Notes: generated by a model not told the origin, from the letters alone. Positions 39,424-50,292 are shown, numbered from the stretch's first letter. The stretch is 64,000 bases of DNA from Plantago major (GCA_026545765.1 CM048840.1:57040580-57104579); one strand, 5' to 3'. Numbers and translations are program-made.

Positions 39424-41120
39424 ATGGCTTGCAAGGCGAACAACAAGTTGGTACCACAGTAAGAACTCCACCACGCCCAGCAGGCGTCCATCCACCGGAG
39501 CAGAGGCTGCGGCAGTAAGGAAGATATCAAGTGAGGGCCTACGGCCAGTCCTTCCTCGAAGAAGATACGGCCGAGCTTCTCCGACCGGAGCTCAGCCCCA
39601 CCCTGACAATTCCACGATGCGATGGGCGCGTCGCACTAACGACCTTGGATTAAGCGAAGTGCAATTTGTGAGTTGCTAACGATCATCGAGGTGCACAGGG
39701 TCGACAATGCTCTTCCACAACAAACCACTCCGCCGGTGGTTACGCCTCCTGATGCGGCAATGTCTAAGGCAGACACGGTCAATCGGCGAAGATTGGGGAT
39801 CAGCGACCAAGATTTGCGAGATTATTGAACAATGGCGTCGACCTCTCGGTCGAGGAAGGAAGCGCCAAGTGAGGAAAACATCAAGACATGAGCGATAGGC
39901 CTTGAAGCCCCACCCGGTGCCCCGAGGGGAGATCAAGTGGCGAAACCATTCGAAACGCATGAGCGACCTTCCGTGGATGTGGCCATACATCGAGACGGGG
40001 AGATCATGGCGACGAGATCTATGTCGACAAAGGCTTTAGAGCTCAGATTCAAAGCCTCGGACGTCTCGTAAAGATCACAGCGAGATAACTACCAGCGCTC
40101 GAATCCCACATGTGTGATATCATGAGAAGAAGGAGAAAGCGAATTGGACAAGTGATCCAGACTTGGAATACTACTATGGGGCGCTTGTCCGTGGGTCACC
40201 TAACCAGCTATGACAAGATGGATTCAAAGGAATGGCGACAACACTAAAGCCCTCACTTTCTCGTCCACTCTCTTGAATGCCATGGATTGGTACACCTCTT
40301 TGCAGAATAAATCAATACAATCGTATCAGACACATCTTCTAAATTCTTGGCTCGATTCAGCAAATCAAGAGGAAAAGCGTCAAGTGGAGCATCTAGCGTT
40401 ATCTGAGGAGAACATGAGGATCTAAGGACTTTCCTAGATCGTTTCACACGGAGGTTCTTGGGTTGAGCCACCTGATATTAAAAAGCGGTCGACACACATG
40501 CTAATACTCTCAACTCGGAACTCGAAGAAAACTCTAAGTCAAGGGTAAGCGAAAAATACTTAGAGGATATCTGCGAGGAGGTAATATCACGGAGAGGATT
40601 CTGAAGGAATGTTCAGTGAGGCTAGCTCGAAAGCGAAGGATCCGTGAAGCAAGACCAACGCCAGCAAAGTCCGATTCGAGAAGGATCAAAGAGGCGGGGT
40701 TTTCCACGAGGAGAGAAGTCCGCCAAGGCGATATCACGGACTATACCGGCTCAACAGACCAAGATCCGGCGTCTTGGCATCTATTGTTGAGAAGAAAATT
40801 TGGGCGTCTGATGGCGAAGCCCCTCACGGTGGCCGTAAGAGTAAAACGAGGCTATTGGAAGTTTCACAAGTGTCGCGGACCACGAAAGCAGACATACATT
40901 GGTGAAGCGAAGTGGAACACGATAAGGGATGGAAAAGCGAAGGAGCATATCTATAAGGGCGAACACTGAGCGACAAGATAGGGCCAGAACAAAGGAGAGA
41001 GGAGGATGTGGAACCACCGCCCACTCCTTTGCCTTGCCACCTCATTGACCGACTATCCACCCCTGGACCAGCTCTTACCGATATCTTGTGATATCGAAAT
41101 GGAAGCATGTCTGACGGGGT
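39424..41120 (+). pseudogene. gag: gag, frame-broken
   Basis: This is the structural polyprotein that forms the virus-like particle. The likely start is ATG at 39424, 54 bases after the LTR, followed by a proline-rich N-terminus readable only in shifted frames. The clearest stretch, 40210-40425, contains ALTFSSTLLNAMDWYTSL and then NSWLDSANQEEKRQ. This matches the Retrotrans_gag core in which a Trp-Tyr pair follows the L-x-G/NxA segment. The continuation LRTFLDRFTRRFLG appears in another frame near 40420-40460. A C-terminal KFHK...G segment near 40860-40930 is placed like the usual histidine/cysteine knuckle, but a full CCHC set is not visible. Stops and frame changes are frequent, so no intact protein is encoded as written. 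Its end is set by the protease-like start and is approximate. Confidence 0.8.
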
Positions 41121-41830
41121 GATCAACACTATTGCGGGAGGACTAGCGGGGGAGATAGCGAGGAGCATGAGGCGCACAGCATAAAACCTCGAAACAACGT
41201 AGGAGCATATGCTAGTCCGATTCGAGCACTAACGCCATATCGTTCGATGTGGTGAAATTCCTCCTCCTGGCGGGAGGACACATCGAAAACCGGATGTCCC
41301 ATGGTGGTCTCCTTGACCATTGCAACCTCTAGAGTGAATAAGATCTTGGTTGACAGGGCTCCTCGAACATCATCTCTAAAGGACCTTTGGATCGGATGGA
41401 ATTGGGTAGAGTCCGATATGGCGGTGCACACCTCCATATTAGGATTCGGAGGAGGCTGACGACCCTCGGAGTATCATGTTGCATGTCTCTCGGTACCTTT
41501 CCGGAGGGTGACCTGAAGTCCGCTTTGTGGTGGTCAGACAAACTTTCGACTGATTGCCATCTTGGACGCCGGTCTCAACCAGTTCAGCTGTTTCATCTAC
41601 TCTCCTAGCAGGATGAAGTTCCCAGCGGCCTTTGGAGTCGGACAAGAGCTTGGCAATGTCGGAGAAGCGTGGGAATGTTATATCATGTCCACAAGAAGGC
41701 GTCTGCGCCCGTCTTTGTGATCATAGTAGTGACTCGATCGCTCTTGTCCTCCCACCTAGAAAGGAGGACTCACAAGTCGGAATAGGAAGCGGAAGGAAAA
41801 ATTTCCTAGAACATGTGAATTGAGCCCCAG
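41121..41830 (+). pseudogene. Retroviral-type aspartic protease, frame-broken
   Basis: This is the protease domain of pol, which cleaves the gag-pol polyprotein. VINTIAGG near 41120 matches the segment that opens this domain in Tat elements. KILVDR followed by an SSNIIS-like segment near 41337-41375 corresponds to the active-site DxGSS motif, with Arg where Ser, Thr or Gly is usual, and one frame change inside it. Downstream, GFGGEADDP near 41443 matches the conserved FxGE flap region. FVVVRQTFD (about 41522-41550) and an ILG near 41561 match the second conserved half. The reading frame shifts several times. The boundary with the RT connection near 41830 is approximate. Confidence 0.75.
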
Positions 41831-41899
41831 ACCCTTAAAGAGATCGAAATTATTGATGGAGATCTCGAGAAGAAAAACAAGGATCGGGACGAAATGAAT

Positions 41900-42690
41900 G
41901 CGAAGTAGAAATGAAGCTCGTCGCTTGTCTCCAGGAAAACGGCGATGTGTTACTGGAGTTAGATGACTGAAGGGATCGACCAGCGGATTCTGAGTTCACC
42001 GTCTGAACATGGATCCTTGGTCGGATACATCAAACGAAAAGGAAAGACTTTGGCCCCATCAAGGATGCAATCATATCCATGAAGTCGATCGACTCTAAAA
42101 GCGGGACACATCGAGGAAGTCCGCTACTCCATTTGGGTTTACAACGTCGTTACGGTGAAAATCGCCCGGGCAAATGGCGAATGTAATGACTTCACAAGGT
42201 TGAATAAATTTTGCCCCAGGATCCGTATCCATTTCCACGGATAGACCAAGCTAGTTGACTCTACCTCCGGATCTTGTATTCTTGAGCTTCATGGATGCAT
42301 ACGAAGGCTTCTATCAAATTCGGATGGCGGGGGCGTTAAAGCGGCCTTCTTGGCGGCGGAGGAGTTCTTGCTTCAAGGTGATGCCATTGATTTGAAGAAT
42401 CTGAGCCACCTACCGGCGATTGGTAAATCAAATGTTGAAGGATGAGATCGGAAGAGCGATGGAAGTTTCGTGGGCGACATGCTCGTTAAAAGTAAAAGCG
42501 AGGAAGAGCATATCGAGCATCTCAACAATTGCTTTTCCATCCTGCGGAAGTATGGGATGAAACTAAATCCGAAAAATGCACTTTCGGAGTAAAGGAGGAA
42601 AATTTCTCGGATACATGGTCACGGAAAGGGAATCGGCAATCTGAGAAAATCAAAGCGATCATGGATCTACCACATCGAAAACCCTCGATG
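41900..42690 (+). pseudogene. Reverse transcriptase, frame-broken
   Basis: RNA-dependent DNA polymerase domain of pol. Ordered motifs are AGHIEEVRYS near 42094-42126 (fingers), LNKFCPR near 42204 (aligned with LNKxxPK), FMDAYEGFYQIRM near 42290-42328 (catalytic box A, with the first catalytic Asp), and FVGDMLVKSKSEEEHIEHLN at 42467-42525 (the YxDD box region). The YxDD box reads FVGD, so the first Asp of the pair is Gly as written. After it, KCTFGV and KFLGYM follow in two further frames within 60 bases, with changes at an A-run (42572-42576) and a G-run (42594-42595). The palm between box A and YxDD is badly scrambled. Confidence 0.85.
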
Positions 42691-43230
42691 AGTGCAGTGA
42701 CTCATAGGAAGTCTCATGTCCTTAAGCGTTTTATTTCCGGTCGGTAGAAAAATCTTCCGTTCTTCAAAACCCTCAGGAAAGAGAGAACTTTGTGTGGACA
42801 GCGGAATGTTACGAGGCTTTGAAAAATTGAAAGAATACCTCCATTCCCTCACTTTGCTCTCCAAGCCGTCGAGGAGAACCACTCTACCTCTACCTAGCAA
42901 CTACGGAAGAAGCAATGAGTTAAAATCCTGTCTGATTCAAGCTAACGAGCATTTGCCGATCTACTATCTTAGCAAAGCCACTTCTGGCGGAGACAAGATA
43001 TGTGAAGATCGAGAAACTTCATATACGCTTTGGTTTACACATGGCAGTTAAAACCTTACTAAATCTCACAAAATAGTGGTACTAACTCTGAAACCTTTGA
43101 AGCAGGTCCTAGGAAAGCCGACCAATCTGGGCGACTCTCTAAGTGGCGTCGAGCTCGTGAATCGACATTTGCTACCGAGGCTCCGTCGGCCAAAAGGCTC
43201 AAGTCCTCGCCGACTTCTTGGCAGATTATC
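42691..43230 (+). pseudogene. RNase H (RT-linked), frame-broken
   Basis: This domain degrades RNA in RNA:DNA hybrids during reverse transcription. It begins with a FISRSVEKNLPFF-like segment (about 42723-42765) and FKTLRK, the standard connection between RT and RNase H in gypsy pol. KLKEYLHSLTLLSKP at 42826-42871, a YYLSKAT-like segment near 42962 and KIEKL near 43006 follow in order. QVLADFLADYP near 43200-43232 closes the domain, as in other Tat elements. Several frame changes are required to connect these pieces. Confidence 0.8.
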
Positions 43231-43519
43231 CGGAAAAAGATTCGGAGAAAGTCACGACAAGCCGGTGTTGAGTGCTTAATCACCAAACATGCAGTCCAAA
43301 ATCCGGCCTCTCAAAGTTTAACGAGAAAACTTTGAGGAAGCCAGTTCCTCAATCGACCCCTCCCTTCATCGGAGGAGAAACTTCGGGTCAACGAAATGTT
43401 TCTACTCGTTGATGATCCCAGAGAACCAGTTCGGACTGACATCGAGCGAAAATCCTGGCGGAATAAACGAAGCGGAACTCGGCTGACTCGCGGAGACCTC
43501 CAAATCAAGAACATCCTAC

Positions 43520-43930
43520 GATATTTGGACATTGGAAGTCGATGGTTCCTCCTTTGGAAGAGTGGGAGGAATTGGAATCTACCTTAGGAGCCGCGAGGCG
43601 GAGCTTGACTATCACGGTTTCCTTGGATTTCAAAATTACAAATAATGAGGCGAGTATGAAGCGCTTTTAGCAGAGTGCTGGCCAAGTCTCTCAAGCCGGA
43701 AGGTTAATGCTTATATGGACTCACAGCTTGTCCAAGCCATTTTCAGGAAATTTTGCCACGAAGGTCCTTGATGATCAAGTATCTCGAGTTACTCAAGAAT
43801 GAGGCCAGCCACTTGAAATTCATCACGGAAATGTTTGTGAGTTTGGAGCAGAAAAGCCGGCCTTGGCAAAATACGCATCTGCTACTGCGGCTTTGGACCT
43901 GAGGAGGTAATTCTACTCACCATCAGCGAC
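43520..43930 (+). pseudogene. Second RNase H domain (aRNH type) of the Tat lineage, frame-broken
   Basis: A second RNase H follows the first one after a ~290-base linker and precedes integrase. The motif order is DGSSFGRVGGIGIYL (first catalytic Asp at 43541-43543), NNEA with Glu at 43647-43649, then YEALLAE in the next frame, and MDSQLVQA with Asp at 43718-43720. The D...E...D set and the NNEA.YEALL signature are those of the archaeal-type RNase H reported in plant Tat LTR retrotransposons. The C-terminal KPALAKYAS segment matches the usual end, where a further Asp (ADALAKLAS) would be expected; I do not see that Asp. Frames change at least three times. Confidence 0.8.
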
Positions 43931-43949
43931 TCATCCGTCATGAGTTCGA

Positions 43950-45142
43950 TTCGATCATGATACTCGACATGGGAGAAGTGGATGGCCACATTCTTAACTA
44001 CCTCGAGGGCGGATCTCTACCGGCCGATCCGAAGGAATCAAGGAGTGTCGATGTCGAGCAAGCAATTATTTTATCTTTGGCGATGATCTATACAAAAGAT
44101 CTTTCAGGGACCCACGAGATGCTTGAACCCTCGAAGCGGACCGTGCTTGAAGAGATACAGCGGAAGTTGTGGGAGTCATTCGGGGAGGACCCTCGCTCGA
44201 AAATCATCGACAAGGCTATTCTTGGCCCACCATCGGTAAAGACTCCGGACCACGCCGGAGATGTCGGGATTGCCAATACTACATGAAACATTCCGCATCG
44301 CCCAGCGAACCTATGATTAGTCAATCATAAGCGTGTCAGATTCGATCGATGGGGTATCGACATTGTCGGACCATTTCCTAAAGTACCAATGAAGAAGTTT
44401 CTCATTGTGGCATGGAGTACTTTACCAAATGGGTAGAAGCGAGTACATTGCGACCATTCTGAGTCAGTCACGAACCTTTATACGGAAGAATATCATACAT
44501 CGCTTTGGCACCTTGATTCTCGTCTCGGACAATGGTGCAGTTCTCGGGACATATCTTTGAAGGAATGGTGGCGTCCTTCAAAATCGACAACGATTTACAT
44601 ACATTGGATACCCATAAGCCAATGGGCAGTGAGTCCACAAACAAAACAATAGTCAAAATCCTCGAAGCGATTGAGAACCTCATAAAGAAAATGGGCGACG
44701 ACACGGAAGGCGTGCTATGGGCGCATCGCACCTTGCAGATTGCGACCAAAAACTCCTTTCTCTTTGGTGTATGGTTGAGGCGATCATACATTCCAAGGTT
44801 CTTTGTTGAAACTTTGAGAATCGAGTTTGAAGACAATGACAGAAGCTCGGATATTCGAATTTGGACATGTTTGAAACAGAAAAGGTCGATGCAGCGAACA
44901 TCCTTAGGTATCGAGCAACCGCCGCGAGGCCTGTGAGGAGCGTTCATGCGGCAAACTTGCAAGTCGGGGACCTAGTGCTCCGACGGGCCGACATCTTAGG
45001 CAATGTTGGAAAACTCGAGCCCAGTGGGAAGGACCCTACAAGATTGTTGGGGCAAGCAAATGGCAATTATGTGTTAGAAGATGAGCAGACGTCTCCTCGA
45101 GCGTCCGTGGAATGCTAGAAACCTCGGAAGTTCTATGCTTGA
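43950..45142 (+). pseudogene. Integrase with GPY/F-like module, frame-broken
   Basis: Inserts the cDNA copy into host DNA. The start shows YLEGGSLPADPKESR (about 43998-44042). The zinc-finger CxxC is CRDC at 44262-44273. The catalytic triad can be followed: Asp in GIDIVGPFP (44359-44361), Asp in VSDNGA (44528-44530), and Glu in SESTNKTI (44631-44633). The last two are 103 bases apart, about 35 codons allowing for frame breaks, as in a DD35E core. The C-terminal LQVGDLVLRR followed by GKLEPS near 44960-45030 marks the GPY/F module. WNARNL near 45107 and a TGA at 45140-45142 look like the pol end. No chromodomain was recognised. Confidence 0.85.
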
Positions 45143-46249
45143 AGAAAAGCTGCGAACTCCGTCATGTCGATCGATCGTTTCAATATCAACCATACATTAC
45201 GGAACTCCGTCGATTCTGTTCCTTTTTATCCTTTTGTCATTGGCCATAGCGCCCCAAGTTGTAATTGAATTTCCGACAAATCAATACAACCTCTATCTTC
45301 GATTTCTAATGTTCGATTAGCTACAAAAGAAAGAATTTCGTTCGCGCAGACGAATTACATAATATTATGCGTACCATTTTAATCACGGATCGTTATCCGA
45401 GCGCTACGGGAAAAAAGCGAAAATGCCTGCGGAATCGTCATCCCAATGAAAGGTCCTTCCCGTCTGAAAAAGCTTCCTCCGTGTCAAAGCGGAGACCGGG
45501 AACATAATCTACCTGCACAAGAAGGCGGCTTAAGCATGCGAATCCATCGAATACCACCGAAACATGGAAGGCAAGTCGGTATCCGGAAAACAAAGTGCGA
45601 GAGGAAGAGATTTCCATGCCTTGCTTTAAAGACTCAAACTCTCTTGAAATTTGAGCTGTTTCCAACATAAGAGATTTGAGCCATTAATAGAGATGGAAGA
45701 AAATAGAGGCGGCAGGATATACATTCAAGCGAGATCTATGCTTTTCGGTGGTGATCTTCTTGATTTTCCCTCTAGACCCTCCACTCTCAAACCAGGGATA
45801 AGTGCCGATTTGAGAGTGGGCCAGAATCGAGAGAAACTATTCAAAAACCGTCTTTTGCTATTGAGTGGATTTGGAAAGTGGATGCTTGATTTGCAAGGGA
45901 GGCGAAGAGATCCATGATGTTATAGAAGTGGCGAACGATGTCGTCAACAGCGTCGAGAACCGGCGTCGACAATGGGCTTAAACTATCCATTTGGGTTGAG
46001 CGTGTTGGGCAGACGGATTTATCGATCAAGCCCAAATAGGCCCATCAACTACGTCCGAGTTTTTAGCCATTCTTTACAAAAATATGCATCGATTTGTGAC
46101 GAGGTGCAAGATGGAAAAGCGGAGGTTCCACTCGAGGAAAATAGTTGAATTATATAAAAATTATTGAACATCTACATCTAAATATTACAGTCCGACAAAA
46201 ACCAAAGAAAAAGTTACGTGCTACCACGGGGCATACCCCGCCTTGAACA
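45143..46249. other. Non-coding stretch downstream of pol
   Basis: No supported gene. Short open frames occur on both strands (up to 88 codons) without recognisable motifs. The part 46140-46249, read on the minus strand, is AT-rich and contains AATAATTTTTATATAA, which fits a 3' untranslated region of the small antisense gene just beyond it. The + strand near 45220-45310 is also T-rich and could hold the gag-pol 3' region. Confidence 0.5.
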
Positions 46250-46527
46250 TCACCATTGCCCAGAAGTTGAACCTTGGGATTCTGAGCCACCGCCCGGGGC
46301 CTGGCGAGCTTGCTGCTTCATCCGAATTCTCCTGCGAATCAGCTTCAGGGTCCGCTCACGCTCCTCTTGACCGATCTTACAGCTATTCGAGACATTGAGG
46401 GCTCACCTTCATAATCCAGGACGATCGGATCACGCCAAGTTCCCCTGCCCGGATAGATGGGCGGATGCATGTTTCCGCATGCACAATTCACCCAGTGACC
46501 GTACGCATCATCGATCGATTCCGACAT
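46250..46527 (-). CDS. Small antisense gene of the retrotransposon, ~92 codons, one frame break
   Basis: On the minus strand, the first ATG (46527) downstream of a TATA box opens a frame starting MSESIDDAYGHWVNCACG. It continues through MHPPIYPGRGTWRDP and DYEGEPSMSR. Around 46385-46370 the likely frame changes by one base. The continuation reads EERERTLKLIRRRIRMKQQA, then a Gly/Ser-rich end and a TGA at 46252-46250. The product would be small, with a Cys/His-containing N-terminal half and a basic helical C-terminal half. It has no signal peptide or membrane segment. I do not recognise the family. The region below it is AT-rich like a 3' UTR. It could be an accessory gene of the element or a captured host fragment. 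The frame break may be a sequencing error. Confidence 0.45.
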
Positions 46528-46589
46528 TACCAAGACTGGAGAGAATAAGGGAAAGTACAACAGTGAAAAAGGGAGAATTACCACACCCT

Positions 46590-46597
46590 TATTTATA
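46590..46597 (-). promoter_or_regulatory. TATA box on the minus strand for the small antisense gene
   Basis: TATAAATA on the minus strand, within CACTATAAATAAGGG, lies about 63 bases upstream of the ATG at 46527. That spacing allows a start site ~30 bases downstream and a short leader with no intervening ATG. Confidence 0.55.
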
Positions 46598-47329
46598 GTG
46601 GCAATAAGTGCATCGATTTTGACATCTGTCGATCATCCGACGACTAAGAAGATGAAAATCGTAGTCATAATGACTATTCCTTTGTTCACCTTCCTCCTTC
46701 TAGAAGAATCTACGCATCCTAAGGACGAACCGTCAAGGTGTCGAAAAGATGATAGTCGATTTCTACAGGATACCATCTCCGGCGATCCGTCGCTTAGAGA
46801 TGGGTAATTTATAATAACTTCGACTTGTGAGCAGCGGATAAAGAAAGGAGCGAAGAAGAGGGCAAATGGCGCTGGAAGCATAAGAAGTTCATATCATCGG
46901 ATAAGATCGGAATGTTCATGAATTTGAAAAGATAATCCGAGTTATCAAAGATGCGAATCTGAGGAAAAGCGATAAATCTGAAATTTCTAGCGGGCATACC
47001 GGACTTCTCCTCGAGCCCAGTCGGCAGACCTCCTCGACTTCGGGCGATTGGTGGCCCGCTGACAAGAGCTTGGCGTGGGCGAACAAGTCGAAATCGGCGG
47101 GAAGATCGAGCAGCAGACGGAAGGTCAAACCACTTTGCAAGAAGGCTCGATAATCATCAAAGGTACAAGACCCACTTCGGAAGAGCTTCGGACGAACCTC
47201 GGGAGGAAAGGCCCGCCGTTACGGATCTCAATCTCACCTTCATTGGTGACGGTTCCACGAACTCACATTGCAGCTTTCGTCCGAGGCGCTATCAGCAGGC
47301 ACTTCAACACCATTCGCATCCATGAAGGA
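46598..47329. other. Spacer between the two antisense units
   Basis: No gene supported. On the + strand a 164-codon open frame enters this stretch from 47075 but has no recognisable motif and overlaps the minus-strand coiled-coil exon. A second minus-strand TATA-like string (TTATTATAAATTACC) lies near 46806-46818, with no convincing frame behind it. Confidence 0.4.
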
Positions 47330-47755
47330 TTAATCCCTCCGCCTTCGGTCAAAGTCTGGTGGGCGGTCCCTTGGGCCATTTGTCGATCGCGAGACCTGAA
47401 ACCCATCCAGCGGCATCCGACTTGTCGCCGTCGAAACTTGAAAAGCGAAATTCAAGAAGTCACGGCCAGCGTAAAGGCGGACATATCGGAGGCCTTCAAC
47501 GAAATTCTTAAAATCCGGAAAGCCGCATTGCCTTGTCGGCGAACCTCTCACGGTGGTGAGCTCATGTGATCTTCTCGGTGGTCTTCAACTTATGGACCCT
47601 CACCTCTTCCTCCTTGACCTCATCTCCGGTGCTTCACTTTCTCCGCCTCATCCGGATGTAGCCTGACCTTATGAAGGTCCTCCTCGATGGTGGCCCGTTC
47701 ACTAGCCTTCCACATGGCCTTGATGAAGCACCAGTGAGAAACATCCAAAGTGAAT

Positions 47756-47813
47756 CTGAAGTTATGTTTGTGTCACATTAAGAACAATGCGAAAATTAAG
47801 AATGATTATTTAC
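47756..47813 (-). other. 58-bp intron in the antisense gene
   Basis: On the minus strand the donor is CACGG|GTAAATAATC and the acceptor is AACTTCAG|ATTCAC, enclosing an AT-rich 58-bp stretch. One reading frame is open on both sides: DALYHG before the donor and TLDVSHWCFIKAMWK after the acceptor. If unspliced, the frame from the upstream exon that is open from 48108 meets TAA inside the intron. The length is near the lower limit for plant introns. Confidence 0.55.
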
Positions 47814-48247
47814 CCGTGATATAGAGCATCAACCCTCCGACCGCTCCATTTGGAGTCCATAAACCGCTTACTCCTTGTCGAGGCGGCTTGGTCCTGAGGA
47901 AGACGGCGGACAATTCTTGCCTCTTATTTGAAGGGAGCTTGAGCTTGCGCCCTCTTTCATCCAGAGACAATGGCGTCCCATAAAGGCGTCTCGGGGTGGA
48001 GCTGAGTGTTGGCGGTGGCACTCCAGCGTGAGGCCTTACCCTTATCGAGCACCGCGAGGCACAGGAATCTTCAAGCCTTGCTCGCCTTCCTCCTCGGCTG
48101 ACAAGCATGGCGTTTTCGGATCGACATGGGGCGGACCAGCAGTATTGATTATCTGGTCCTCGACCATTTGCGACTTCAAGGGCTGTTGTTCCCTCTGCAA
48201 CCTCTTCTTCTCTCCGAGAGTTGACATGATGTAGTCAAACCAGTGAG

Positions 48248-48425
48248 CTGCACAGTAAACCAAGGGCGTTAGAAACAAACGAGCTAAAGAAGAATTATCG
48301 AAATTGCGAACACTTGTGAACAAAATAAGGTATTATGAAAGAGGGAGAATGTCTAAGTCTCGGTCAGTGAGTCCTTCTTGAAGTCCGTCTTCCTCCCACT
48401 TCTACCTCAGGTTAGTCCATAAAGG
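48248..48425 (-). other. Probable intron in the antisense gene (acceptor clear, donor uncertain)
   Basis: A strong acceptor, GGTTTACTGTGCAG|CTCACTGG, ends at 48248 on the minus strand after a T-rich run. It is followed by an open frame AHWFDYIMSTLGEKK. The donor is not certain. AACCTGAG|GTAGAAG near 48405 is the best candidate I see, so the given left boundary is approximate. Confidence 0.4.
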
Positions 48426-49635
48426 TAGGGAAGTGGGTGAGATCAATCAAGTGAAGCAGGTAAGTAGGCGAGTCATACTTCTTGTGGATGGCCGCCATCC
48501 ACGAACCACATTCTTTGGAAGAGGCGCAGGTCAGGATGCTCTCCTCGAAACTTTGTGGGCAGCCCCTCATTTCTGTGCCTCTCGGACTCTCTGGTCTCGA
48601 GCCATGCGTACAAGCGTGCTTGTCCCACCACTTTGACCCGATGGCGAGATGGAGTCGAGATAAAGTTGTAGGGCTTCCTATTCATGAAAGTGTAGAATAG
48701 TGGATTCCCGGATTGAGCAGAGACATGGAATAGCCTAAAATTCTCGAAGTTCTGGTGCCCTTTCTTCTTACAAAAGGCAAAAGCAAATAAGGTTACCAGG
48801 GACTTGGGGATAACATTTCGGACTATACCTGATATGGTTGAGGATGTTTTTATTTCTGTGGCAATGGGAATTTTCCATCCATGAGGAGAAGGCTACCTCA
48901 TGCACATATACGTGGCGGATTGTAAAAAGCGTGACCAGGCTCGGGAATCATGATTTCCGGGAATCGGGATCTCCACTTCCCTACACTCGGGGATGTCCTC
49001 GCTCTAACCTGGGCGGACACGTGAGGAAGCCCGTCCGCGTTTAATTCTCAAACCGATCCACTATAGTAGCAATGACCGGGGGCGAGAAACTTTACTCGGC
49101 GGCTTCGCACCGACCCTTATTTGAAGATTGGGTGAGCAGGCGCGGATGTAATGCGATCCGCATTTGGATCGTCTAGGGGATGAGTGGGGAGATCCTTCTT
49201 CTTCCTCCTCCTCGCCCTCACCCTCCTCTTCCTCGCCATCTTCTTAGTCCTCGAGACACCTTGGTCTTCAGGACGTGCCAGCTTAGACGGACTGCTTCTA
49301 CGAACACGGTCCTCCACTCAAATCCTTGAACATCTCCGTCATGACCTCTCATGCTCGCTTTGCCCGTTCGAGTTGAAGCACATTCGGATCTATATGCCTT
49401 CCCACGCCTATAGTCGAGATTGGACCAACGTTCTCGCCCATCAACAGCCTTGATCACTAGCACATGCAGCCGGGGTTATCTATTTCGTGGGTTCCGTGCC
49501 TAGCGTCGGAATCTCTGGAAGAAGGGCGTCCACAAGAAAGTCTCTACGGACATGCTCGGATCCACGGACTCATCCCAAACCTACTCCATCTGGTAATCCC
49601 GCACCCTTGAGCGTTTGACTATCTCTCCGGACATC

Positions 49636-50109
49636 CTAGGCGAAGAAGCGGATCGAAGCGATGATTGTTATTGTCAGAGTTCATTTATATGTCTTATTAA
49701 GTCGAGGTCATGAAAAAGTCTAAACCCTAAGACTTTCTACACGGAAGACGGAGGGACCCCAAGACAAGGCACATGCAGGTATGCCATTGGCACCATAATC
49801 ACCTTATAGTACGATGACAAAGAAGAAACTTTATGGCAAAATCGACAACCCTTTGATTTACAAGTAAACATGCATGGTCAAAGAGGTTGTGTCGGACGGG
49901 ACTTATCAAATGGGAGTACAAGACATCAACGAAGAAAATTGGCATATTATGAGCATGCGTGAACACATCAATTATTGTCTAAACCAAAGGTATCGCAAAA
50001 GTCAATTATTGAAGGCAGTATGATTATGGGCAAGGGAAGATACACTAGACATGCAATAGGTGTATAGCGAATCTGAGCAATTTAAATGAGGCCAAAGAAG
50101 GATACTTAC
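49636..50109 (-). other. Intron in the 5' leader of the antisense gene
   Basis: On the minus strand the donor TATCAA|GTAAGTATCC (GT at 50109-50108) fits the plant consensus well. The intron is T/A-rich. The acceptor CTTCTTCGCCTAG|GATG ends at 49636 and puts an ATG one base into the next exon. Its length of 474 bp is normal for a plant leader intron. Confidence 0.5.
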
Positions 50110-50265
50110 TTGATAAAGATCAACAGAGAACTTCACGGATAATCGATCCGGGGTAATGCCGAGATTCTGGATCTCAATTTGGATGGCGAAAGTCTTACAA
50201 GTCGATTGCTCGGATCGACCTTGCGTTGTTTGAATTGTAAAGATTGCTCGAGTTTGAGATTGCTA
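50110..50265 (-). other. Untranslated leader exon of the antisense gene
   Basis: Between the minus-strand TATA box and the GTAAGT donor I find no ATG on the minus strand. That is what a 5' leader exon should look like. The 5' end is only estimated, at ~30 bases past the TATA box. Confidence 0.45.
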
Positions 50266-50292
50266 AAAGTGTGAAAATGGTGATGGCACGAC

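Larger units (their letters stand above)
47330..49634 (-). pseudogene. Spliced antisense gene; 'putative gypsy type transposon'-like protein with coiled-coil tail, frame-broken
   Basis: The likely start is ATG 49634-49632, directly after a splice acceptor, giving MSGEIVKRSRVRDYQME. A Glu-rich acidic tract and SPHSSPRRS follow (about 49245-49160, minus strand). The middle part has EIPIPG, a VYVHEVAFSSWME-like segment near 48890, then VTLFAFAFC, FRLFHVSAQSGNPLFY and MNRKPYNF (48800-48660). This order (PP/IPxPG start, a leucine/phenylalanine-rich helix, FRLF...GxxYF) resembles the Pfam family 'Putative gypsy type transposon' (PF04195). After two introns a charged segment reads LDVSHWCFIKAMWKASERAT (47749-47690) and then Glu/Lys-rich heptads, predicted coiled coil. 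A TAA at 47332-47330 may end it. Antisense genes between pol and the 3' LTR are known in Tat elements such as maize Grande. The function is unknown. Several frame breaks are present, so intactness cannot be judged. The family match is from memory and only moderately certain. Confidence 0.5.

Noticed and set aside
44468..44962. 164-codon minus-strand open frame
   Set aside because: It is the shadow of the integrase core, whose catalytic Asp and Glu motifs are on the + strand over the same bases.
47075..47569. 164-codon + strand open frame inside the retrotransposon
   Set aside because: It lies opposite the coiled-coil exon of the antisense gene, shows no recognisable motif, and its codons look like the complement of the minus-strand coding text. 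It could be revisited if + strand transcripts start there.
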